Positions 34,078-42,356 of a DNA stretch of 64,000 bases are shown here, piece after piece. The position numbers were made by a program, and so were the translations under genes. Every line of letters starts with the position of its first letter. The stretch's first letter is position 1. Under the pieces are notes generated by a model, which was given only the letters and a program-made list of their open reading frames with translations, searched no databases and was not told where the DNA came from. Location of the stretch: the NCBI GenBank assembly GCA_964640955.1, contig CAZXJI010000004.1:118954-182953 (forward strand), given 5' to 3'. The DNA comes from CAXXOK01 sp964640955 (GTDB lineage: Bacteria; Bacillota; Clostridia; Christensenellales; Aristaeellaceae).

Positions 34078-35337
34078 CTATTCGCCGCCGTCGGCCGGGA
34101 TGAGAATGACCTCCACCTCGCCGGTCGTCGCCTCAACGGAGGAGTCTCCGTCGCTGGGCACCGACGTCGTATCGGTACTCGCGTCATCCGACTGGGTTGC
34201 GGCCTTGTGCGAAGCGATACGCGCCTCGTACTCGGCCTCGGTAATCACGCCCCGGTCGAGGTTCTCCTTGTCGATGACGCTCTTGCGCTTCACGGGCGTG
34301 CAGCTGGGGCAGGGTTCCAGATCGGCGTAAATGCCGGTGTCCAGCTCCGCATAGGTAAACGCGGTCAGGGGGCAGTACTTGCTGCGCACCGCCGCACAGT
34401 TGGCGTAGGAATGGTAATACTGACCACCGTCGGGGTTGTAGTACAAAAGCGTGTCGTCGGCCGGGTAGGGTATCTCCCGTCCCGCGTCGTCCCAGATGAT
34501 GATCTTGGTCTTGCGCTTGAGGTTGTTCCACAACCACGTCTGGTCCAGGCCGTCCTCGTTGGGCAGGCGCGCCACGCGGATGCACCCGTGGCTGGCCTTC
34601 TGGCCCAGCTGCGCCTCCCACTTGGTGTAGCGCTTGGTACCGTCGGCCAGAATGTTACAGGGCACCTCGTGCATTTTGTCGCCGTTGTTGAAGCGGATGG
34701 CCATATCGCAGTACATGCCTTCGCTGTCGAACCCGCCGCTCCAGCTGATGGCCAGGTACTCGCCGGCGGCCGTCTCGTTATAGGGCTGTTCGTCGTTGGG
34801 CAGGCCCGTGGAAACCGCGCAGGAGCTGAAATACTCCCCGTCGATGAACACGTACAGCCGCTGGGTCAGCTTGTCCACGATGACGCCGTAATGCTCGTTG
34901 GGGGTCACGGTCTTGAGCAGCTTGGTTTTCACGTACCCGCGGATGATACGGTTGTAGTAGTCCAGCCCCTCGATGAGCGTCCAGCCGTCCTCGTCGTCGC
35001 CCAGCACGTGCACCGCGGCGGACGCGCCGTTGATAAAGCCGCCGAGCTTATCTTCGTTAACCTTTTCACCGCCCGGCGTTTTGAGCGGGTAGACCGACTC
35101 GGTCTCATCCACGTCCAGGACGGTGATGGGCTGCATCAGCAGATCCCAGCAGGCCTGGGTATCGGTAATATCGTAGGCGAAATCATCACCGAACCAGTCC
35201 TCGCCGGTCTGGTAGCCTTCCAGCCATTCCGCTACGGTTTTGGCCTGGGCGGATTGCCCGGGCATCAGCAGCACCGCGAAGATCGCGGCGGTTACCAGCA
35301 GGGCCGAGGTGCGTTTGAACAGGGTGGAAACCTTCAT
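34078..35337 (-). CDS. Secreted L,D-transpeptidase (YkuD) with C-terminal Cys motif
   Basis: 419 residues: a signal peptide (cleavage near SAQAKT), an SH3-like region (about 60-140), the YkuD catalytic domain starting HYGVIVDKLTQRLYVF near 150 with the active-site SHGCIRVA near 250, then a segment with paired Cys (NCAAVRSKYCPL; CPSCTP) and an acidic Ser/Thr tail. Such enzymes make 3-3 or anchor cross-links in peptidoglycan. The start ATG at 35337 has GAGGAGG upstream. The CxxC-type segment after the catalytic domain could bind a metal or form disulfides. Confidence 0.9.
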   Translation of the reverse strand: MKVSTLFKRTSALLVTAAIFAVLLMPGQSAQAKTVAEWLEGYQTGEDWFGDDFAYDITDTQACWDLLMQPITVLDVDETESVYPLKTPGGEKVNEDKLGGFINGASAAVHVLGDDEDGWTLIEGLDYYNRIIRGYVKTKLLKTVTPNEHYGVIVDKLTQRLYVFIDGEYFSSCAVSTGLPNDEQPYNETAAGEYLAISWSGGFDSEGMYCDMAIRFNNGDKMHEVPCNILADGTKRYTKWEAQLGQKASHGCIRVARLPNEDGLDQTWLWNNLKRKTKIIIWDDAGREIPYPADDTLLYYNPDGGQYYHSYANCAAVRSKYCPLTAFTYAELDTGIYADLEPCPSCTPVKRKSVIDKENLDRGVITEAEYEARIASHKAATQSDDASTDTTSVPSDGDSSVEATTGEVEVILIPADGGE

Positions 35338-35405
35338 GGAGACCTCCTCGTGCTTCGTTCGTCCCCTCAAATGCGTGTGATGGGGGTTCGGCGCGCGCCG
35401 TAAGA

Positions 35406-37087
<1,682 letters not shown>

Positions 37088-37088
<1 letters not shown>

Positions 37089-37666
37089 CACGCTTTCGCT
37101 CCTTCCTTGATCACGACGGCGATGAAGCGGCAGTCGCCCTCCAGCGCGTACATCACGTGGGGAATGGAGCTGTCGTAGTAAACGCTGTCCCCGGCTTTGA
37201 GGTACAGCTCGTTGCCGCCCAGGATAATCTTCAGCTGGCCGTCCAGCACGTAGTCGAACTCCTGCCCCTCGTGGCTGTGGGCCTGCTTTTCGGTGTCCGG
37301 CCCGTCCTGCTTGACGGTGACGATAAACGGCTCGGCCAATTTATCGCGGAAATTATAGGCCAGATGATGGTATTCGTACTGCTCGCGGCGGTTGAAACGC
37401 AGCCCCTGCCCCGCCCGCGTCAGAATATAGCCGTGCAGCTTGGGGCTTTCCCCCGTGAGCAGATCGCTGATGTCCACGCCAAGCGCCTCGGCAATGTTGA
37501 ACAGATGCGAAAAGCTGAAGTCGCGCGTACCGGTCTCGTACGCTTCGTATTCCTCCAGGCTGATGCCCGTTTTTTCCGCCACCTGCCGGGTCGTGAGGCC
37601 GGCGATATCCCGCAGATCCCTAATTCGCAGGGCAATCAGCCCCAGTTGTTCCGCGTTGTCCGCCAT
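37088..37666 (-). CDS. XRE-family regulator with cupin sensor domain
   Basis: 192 residues: an N-terminal helix-turn-helix (LRDIAGLTTRQVAEKTGISL, about 17-70) and a C-terminal cupin (about 115-185; AHSHEGQEFDYVLDGQL, SVYYDSSIPHVMYAL) with His/Glu ligands for a metal. Such regulators sense small molecules, often polyamines, sugars or acids. ATG 37666 is set by GGGAGGCGACCGGT. It precedes and overlaps the acyl-CoA ligase gene (GTGATGA), and has its own promoter with a GAAAACGTTT site in the spacer. Confidence 0.9.
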
Positions 37667-37722
37667 ACCGGTCGCCTCCCTGTAATTTGCTTGCGGCTTC
37701 GTAAACGAGCCGCAACGCAGGT

Positions 37723-37752
37723 AGCATACCATGGAAAACGTTTGAATGTCAA
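37723..37752 (-). promoter_or_regulatory. Promoter of the XRE-cupin/acyl-CoA ligase operon with internal operator
   Basis: On the minus strand: TTGACA, 18 bp, TATGCT. The spacer holds AAACGTTTTCC, a LacI/CcpA-like core, so repression by steric block is plausible. Confidence 0.6.
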
Positions 37753-37934
37753 GGCGCGCACGGGCGCGGGGAACCTGCGGAGGCGTTCGTTTTTCCCGTC
37801 CGCGCGACTTTTGCGCGCCGCGCGTCCGTGCGGGGACGGAAATGTAAAATTGCCGTTGCGTCGCGTCCGTTTCCCCGTGCCGGCTGCGGTGGGTCGGACG
37901 CGGGTGCCTTGCCGGTCCGCGCGGGGCGCGGACG
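37753..37934. other. GC-rich intergenic stretch, no gene seen
   Basis: Separates divergent promoters of the XRE-cupin operon and the wbpA cassette. Apparent readings lack ribosome sites and have random-looking composition. Confidence 0.5.
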
Positions 37935-37964
37935 TTGACACCGCCCCGTGTTTTGAAGTATGAT
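37935..37964 (+). promoter_or_regulatory. Promoter of the wbpA-wbpB-wbpD cassette
   Basis: TTGACA, 18 bp, TATGAT, with a leader of about 95 nt before wbpA. Confidence 0.65.
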
Positions 37965-38064
37965 AAGTATTCGGAAATCCATTCCGCCCGCCGCACATCG
38001 ACGACGTGCATTCGTTTCCATCGTTTCGCATATCGGCCGGTTGCCGTACGTAAGGAGAATGGAA

Positions 38065-39372
38065 ATGTCGACGCTCAAACAGAGGATCAAAGACCGCAGC
38101 GTGACCCTGGGGGTCGTGGGCCTGGGGTACGTCGGCCTGCCGCTCGCCGTTGAGAAGGCCAAGGCGGGCTTTACGGTGATCGGCTTCGATATTCAAAAGG
38201 AAAAGGTCGATATGGTCAACCGCGGCCATAACTACATCGGCGACGTGGTGAGCCACGATCTGGAAGAGATCGTCAAAAGCGGTCATTTGAAGGCCACCAT
38301 GGACTTCGCTTCCGTCGCCAGCTGCGACTGCGTGTGCATCGCCGTGCCCACGCCGCTGGACGGGCACCAGCAGCCGGATATCAGCTACGTCCGCTCCTCG
38401 GTTGAGAGCATTACTCCCTACGTGCATAAGGATATGCTCATCGTGCTGGAATCCACCACCTACCCCGGCACCACCGAGGAGCTGCTCAAGCCCATTCTGG
38501 AAAAGAGCGGCTACCGGTGCGGCGTGGATTTCTTTCTCGCCTTTTCGCCGGAGCGGGTCGATCCCGGCAACGCCGTGTACAAAACCCGCAACACCCCCAA
38601 GGTGGTCGGCGGCGTGACCCCCGAGTGCACCGATATCGCCGCCACCCTCTACGAGGCGGTTCTGGAGGCGCCGGTGCACCGCGTGTCCTCCCCGGCGATC
38701 GCCGAGATGGAAAAAATACTGGAAAACACCTACCGCAACGTGAACATCGGACTGATCAACGAGCTGGCGATCCTCTGCGACAGGATGAACATCAACATCT
38801 GGGAGGTCATCGAGGCGGCCAAGAGCAAGCCCTACGGCTTTCAGGCCTTTTATCCGGGGCCGGGGCTGGGCGGGCACTGCATTCCGCTGGATCCCTACTA
38901 TTTAAGCTGGAAAGCGCGCGAGTTCGGCTTTCACACGTCGATGATCGAATCCAGCATGATCATCAACGATCGGATGCCGGAATACTGCTGCCAGCGCGCC
39001 ATGCGCGTGCTCAACGAGCACAAAAAGGCGCTCAACGGCTCCAGGGTGCTGGTGCTGGGCGTGGCCTACAAGCAGGATATCGACGACTACCGCGAAAGCC
39101 CCGCGCTTCGCGTCATCGACTGCCTCCGGCAAAGCGGCGCGGAAGTGACCTACTACGATCCCTACGTGCCCGTGTGCCGCTACGAGGGCGCGACCTGGGA
39201 AAGCCTTCCGGAGCTGACCGCGCAGGCGCTGGCCGAAAGCGATCTGGTCATGGTGACCGCCGCGCACACGACCGTCGATTACGATTTTGTGGCGGAGCAC
39301 GCGCCGCTGATCTTCGATACGAAAAACGCGATGAAAAACGTAACGAAACGCGACAATATCCGCGTGCTGTAA
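38065..39372 (+). CDS. wbpA: UDP-N-acetyl-hexosamine 6-dehydrogenase (WbpA-like)
   Basis: 435-residue nucleotide-sugar dehydrogenase: N-terminal NAD Rossmann GVVGLGYVGLPLAV, a linking helix region with YRNVNIGLINELA near 225, catalytic Cys in GPGLGGHCIPLDPYYLSW near 273, and a C-terminal UDP-binding domain (VLVLGVAYKQDIDDYRESP near 330). It oxidises UDP-GlcNAc or a related UDP-sugar to the uronic acid with two NAD+. ATG 38065 is 7 bp after AAGGAG. First of a three-gene surface-sugar cassette. Confidence 0.9.
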   Translation: MSTLKQRIKDRSVTLGVVGLGYVGLPLAVEKAKAGFTVIGFDIQKEKVDMVNRGHNYIGDVVSHDLEEIVKSGHLKATMDFASVASCDCVCIAVPTPLDGHQQPDISYVRSSVESITPYVHKDMLIVLESTTYPGTTEELLKPILEKSGYRCGVDFFLAFSPERVDPGNAVYKTRNTPKVVGGVTPECTDIAATLYEAVLEAPVHRVSSPAIAEMEKILENTYRNVNIGLINELAILCDRMNINIWEVIEAAKSKPYGFQAFYPGPGLGGHCIPLDPYYLSWKAREFGFHTSMIESSMIINDRMPEYCCQRAMRVLNEHKKALNGSRVLVLGVAYKQDIDDYRESPALRVIDCLRQSGAEVTYYDPYVPVCRYEGATWESLPELTAQALAESDLVMVTAAHTTVDYDFVAEHAPLIFDTKNAMKNVTKRDNIRVL

Positions 39373-39388
39373 GGGGGATTTCCGTCTC

Positions 39389-40489
39389 ATGAACCAACGC
39401 TTGCGCTACGCGCTGATCGGCTGCGGGCGCATATCGCCCAACCACGTCGCCGCGGCGGCGCACAACCGCGACGCGCTCGAATTTTGCGCCGTGTGCGATT
39501 TGATCCCCGAACGGATGGAAACCGCGCTCGCCCAGCTGCCCGAGTCCGATCGCGCGAAGGTGAAGCGCTATACCGATTACAGGCGGATGCTTGCCGAGGT
39601 CAAACCGCAGTTGGTCGCCGTGGCCACCGAAAGCGGCCGTCACGCCGCCGTCGGGCTTGACTGCGTCGCCGCGGGCGCGAGCGTCATTATCGAAAAGCCG
39701 CTGGCGCTGAGCATGGCCGACGGCCGGGCGCTGATCGAAGCCGCGAAGGCGGCAAACGTCAAGCTGTGCGCCTGCCACCAGAACCGCTTCAACAAATCCA
39801 TCCAGAAGATACGCACGGCGGTGGACGAGCAGCGCTTCGGGCGGATGCTGCACGGAGCGGCGCACGTGCGCTGGAACCGCGGCAAGGGCTACTACGAGCA
39901 GGCTCCCTGGCGCGGCACCTGGGCGCAGGACGGCGGGGCGCTGATGAACCAGTGCATCCACAACATCGACCTGCTTCGCTGGATGATGGGCGACGGCGTG
40001 GACGAGGTGATCGCCTATACCGACAACCTCCAGCACGACTACATCGAGGCCGAGGACCTGGGCATCGCGCTGATCCGCTTTTCAAACGGCGCTTACGGGC
40101 TGGTGGAGGGCACGACGAACGTCTACCCCCACAACCTGGAGGAAACGCTTTACCTTTTCGGCCGGGACGGCACGGTGAAGGCCGGCGGCAAGAGCGTCAA
40201 TATCATCGAGGAATGGGATTTTCGCGACGGGCGGGGCGACCCCGCGACCATCAAGATGGAATGCGGCGAAAATCCCCCCAACGTTTACGGTTTCGGCCAC
40301 ACACCCCTGTATGCGGACATGGTGCGCGCGATCCTCGACGACCGTCCGCCCTACGTGCCCGGCGAGGCGGGGCTGCGCGCGCTGGAACTGGTGCTGGCCA
40401 TCTACCGGAGCGCCGCGGAGCACAGGCCGGTCAAACTGCCGCTTGACGACTGCGCGACGACCGACTTTATCGGGAGGTTCGACCGATGA
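39389..40489 (+). CDS. wbpB: Gfo/Idh/MocA oxidoreductase (WbpB-like)
   Basis: 366 residues: an N-terminal NAD site YALIGCGRISPNHVAA, the EKPLALS motif near 95 with its catalytic Lys, the family His in QCIHNIDLLRWMMG near 190, then an alpha/beta C-terminal domain. By context it oxidises C3 of UDP-GlcNAc-uronate, as in the WbpB/WlbA pathway. It starts 16 bp after wbpA and overlaps the acetyltransferase gene by 4 bp (ATGA). Confidence 0.87.
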   Translation: MNQRLRYALIGCGRISPNHVAAAAHNRDALEFCAVCDLIPERMETALAQLPESDRAKVKRYTDYRRMLAEVKPQLVAVATESGRHAAVGLDCVAAGASVIIEKPLALSMADGRALIEAAKAANVKLCACHQNRFNKSIQKIRTAVDEQRFGRMLHGAAHVRWNRGKGYYEQAPWRGTWAQDGGALMNQCIHNIDLLRWMMGDGVDEVIAYTDNLQHDYIEAEDLGIALIRFSNGAYGLVEGTTNVYPHNLEETLYLFGRDGTVKAGGKSVNIIEEWDFRDGRGDPATIKMECGENPPNVYGFGHTPLYADMVRAILDDRPPYVPGEAGLRALELVLAIYRSAAEHRPVKLPLDDCATTDFIGRFDR

Positions 40490-41061
40490 ACATTCACCCG
40501 ACCGCCGTCGTGGACGAGGGCGCCGTGATCGGCGAAGGCACGCGCGTGTGGCACTTCACCCACGTGCAGTCCGGCGCGCGCATCGGCAGAAACTGCGTGC
40601 TGGGCCAGAACGTTTACGTGGGCGCGGGCGCGGTGATCGGCGACGACTGCAAGCTGCAAAACAACGTGAGCGTCTTCTCCGGCGTCACGCTGGGCAACGG
40701 CGTTTTCTGCGGCCCCAGCTGCGTATTCACCAACGACCTTACGCCCCGCGCGCGCTTTCCCAAGGGCAGCGCGCGCTTCCTGCCCACCCGCGTGCTGGAC
40801 GGCGCGAGCATCGGCGCGAACGCGACCATTGTGTGCGGGCACATCGTCGGTAAAAACGCGCTGATCGGCGCGGGCGCGGTGGTGGTCTGCGACGTGCCCG
40901 ACCACGCGCTGATGCTGGGCGTGCCGGCCACGCAGCGGGGCTTCGTGTGCACCTGTGGCGAAAGGCTGGACGGCCTCAAGTGCGCCGCGTGCGGACGGCT
41001 GTACATGCCTGTCGGCGAAGGGCTGGCCGAGGTGCAGGCATCTTTGAAGGAACCGAAATAA
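40486..41061 (+). CDS. wbpD: Hexapeptide-repeat N-acetyltransferase (WbpD/WlbB-like) with zinc-ribbon tail
   Basis: 191 residues of left-handed beta-helix repeats (IHPTAVVDEGAVIGEGTRVW, IGRNCVLGQNVYVGAG) typical of WbpD, which acetylates UDP-3-amino-GlcNAc-uronate with acetyl-CoA. CEFTHV-like HFTHVQ and CVFTNDLTPRA are conserved. The C-terminal CTCGERLDGLKCAACG segment (four Cys) forms a small zinc-ribbon-like tail. Translationally coupled to wbpB. No aminotransferase (WbpE) gene follows, so the 3-amino step must be encoded elsewhere. Confidence 0.87.
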   Translation: MNIHPTAVVDEGAVIGEGTRVWHFTHVQSGARIGRNCVLGQNVYVGAGAVIGDDCKLQNNVSVFSGVTLGNGVFCGPSCVFTNDLTPRARFPKGSARFLPTRVLDGASIGANATIVCGHIVGKNALIGAGAVVVCDVPDHALMLGVPATQRGFVCTCGERLDGLKCAACGRLYMPVGEGLAEVQASLKEPK

Positions 41062-41146
41062 TCCGATCATAATCCCTTTCCGGCCGGACGCCGTCGTTTG
41101 GGCGCCGGACGCGCTTGTTATGACAAGGACGTATGGAGGTGAGCGT

Positions 41147-42001
41147 ATGCTATACCATGCTTTGGGGAAAACCGGTATCCGCGTATCCGCCGTCGTGTTC
41201 GGCGGCATCATCAATATGGACGAGACGCAGGCGCAGGCCGACCGCTACGTGGCCGGGGCGATCGACGCGGGGGTCAACTACTTCGACGTGGCGCCCACCT
41301 ACGGAAACGCCGAAGAACGGCTGGGCCCCGCGCTCGCGCCTTACCGCAAGGACGTGTATCTGGCCTGCAAAACCGAGGAACGCGATGCGCAAGGTGCCCG
41401 CGAAAAGCTGGAGGATTCGCTTCGAAAGCTCAAAACCGATCATTTCGACGTTTACCAGCTGCACGCGCTGACGACCCAGGAGGATCTGGACCGGGCTTTC
41501 GGCCCCGGCGGCGCGATGGAAACGGTGCTCAAAGCCAAACGCGACGGCGTCATCCTGAACATCGGCTTCTCCGCGCACAACGAGGACGTGGCGCTGAAGG
41601 CGCTGACGATGTTTGATTTCGACAGCGTGCTCTTTCCGCTCAACTGGGCGCTGGGCATTCAGCGCGGCTGGGGCGACCGCATTTCCGAAGCGGTGAAGGA
41701 GCGGGGTATCGGGCTTCTGGGCATGAAGTCGCTCGTGCGCCGCAGGTGGCGCGAGGGCGAACCACGGCCCTACCCCAAATCCTGGTGCCAGCCCATCTGG
41801 GGCGACGAAGCGCTCGGCGTGGCCGCCATGAAGTACGCGGTGTTGAAAGGCGCGCAGACGCTGGTGCCGCCCGGCAACCACGAGCACTTCTCCTTCATGC
41901 TCAGGCACGCGGACGAAGCTTTCACAAAGCCGCTGACCGACGAGGAATGGGCGATGCTTCGCCGCGAGGCCGAAGCGGCCACGAACGAGCTGATCTTCTG
42001 A
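41147..42001 (+). CDS. Aldo/keto reductase
   Basis: 284-residue TIM-barrel NAD(P)H oxidoreductase. Catalytic tetrad elements: Asp and Tyr in NYFDVAPTYGNAEERLG near 45, Lys in LACKTEERD near 74, His in VYQLHAL near 105. It lacks the C-terminal 4Fe-4S motif of some anaerobe relatives. Substrate unknown; sugar or steroid-like carbonyls are typical. GGAGG 7 bp before ATG 41147 fixes the start. It follows the WbpA-B-D cassette by 85 bp and is followed by hairpins and the dispersed repeat. Confidence 0.88.
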   Translation: MLYHALGKTGIRVSAVVFGGIINMDETQAQADRYVAGAIDAGVNYFDVAPTYGNAEERLGPALAPYRKDVYLACKTEERDAQGAREKLEDSLRKLKTDHFDVYQLHALTTQEDLDRAFGPGGAMETVLKAKRDGVILNIGFSAHNEDVALKALTMFDFDSVLFPLNWALGIQRGWGDRISEAVKERGIGLLGMKSLVRRRWREGEPRPYPKSWCQPIWGDEALGVAAMKYAVLKGAQTLVPPGNHEHFSFMLRHADEAFTKPLTDEEWAMLRREAEAATNELIF

Positions 42002-42012
42002 AACATGCATGG

Positions 42013-42047
42013 CCTTGGGGAGCGGGTGAGACGCCCGCTCCCCAAGG
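42013..42047. terminator. GC hairpin after the aldo/keto reductase gene
   Basis: 14-bp perfect stem CCTTGGGGAGCGGG / CCCGCTCCCCAAGG with a 7-nt loop and no T-run. Its core GGAGCGGG...CGCCCGCTCC is repeated at 42207-42229 on the other side of the repeat element. Confidence 0.65.
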
Positions 42048-42208
42048 TGTCAAAAAACCTCGTTTTGCAGGTACACTGCCAGCCTGTTCAAAAAGTCCAA
42101 GATGCTAGGAAGCAAGGGTGGCAAGGGGTTGAGCTTACTCGTTCGTAAGTGATACCCCTTGCCACCCCGCAGCTGACAACGCAGATTGGGCTTTTTCAAC
42201 AGGCTGGG
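42046..42208 (-). repeat. MITE-like dispersed repeat, copy 2 (short form)
   Basis: Reverse-oriented copy of 8488-8770. Terminal inverted repeats of 21 bp at 42079-42099 and 42187-42207 (CCAGCCTGTT then C/G, AAAAAG, C/T, CCA). The centre is a near-perfect hairpin: GGTGGCAAGGGGT (42118-42130) pairs with ACCCCTTGCCACC, and CTTAC with GTAAG inside. Sequence conserved with copy 1 also extends about 30 bp beyond one terminal repeat (42046-42078). No coding capacity; no obvious target-site duplication other than the flanking hairpins. Confidence 0.8.
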
Positions 42209-42232
42209 AGCGGGCGAAACGCCCGCTCCTTT
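42207..42232 (+). terminator. GC hairpin with short T-run downstream of the repeat
   Basis: 10-bp stem GGAGCGGGCG / CGCCCGCTCC, AAA loop, then TTT. Near-duplicate of the core of the hairpin at 42013-42047, as if the repeat element sits between two copies of one terminator. Confidence 0.65.
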
Positions 42233-42311
42233 CGTATTTCGTTTTCTTGCTGTCCCGCAGGTTTCTGTTTCAGACGGAAAATGCGTCGGGCGTCTTGCCT
42301 GATACCATATC

Positions 42312-42339
42312 TTGTGCTACTATAATACGCACAGCACAA
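42312..42339 (+). promoter_or_regulatory. nrdAB promoter region with inverted repeat
   Basis: TATAAT at 42321-42326 lies inside the perfect inverted repeat TTGTGCT (42312-42318) / AGCACAA (42333-42339). The best -35 (TTGCCT, 42295-42300) is 20 bp away, so the promoter may need an activator or the repeat may be a repressor site. It does not match the NrdR box well. Confidence 0.5.
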
Positions 42340-42356
42340 CTTATGGGAGGGCCCAC

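Noticed and set aside
37729..37746. Catabolite-responsive (cre) site in the XRE-cupin promoter
   Set aside because: Centred on CG with AAAA/TTT flanks, but several consensus positions mismatch; kept only as a generic LacI-type core.
42312..42339. NrdR box ahead of nrdA
   Set aside because: NrdR sites are paired ACACTATAT-like 16-mers; here only TTGTGCT/AGCACAA is present, so I list it as an unassigned inverted repeat.
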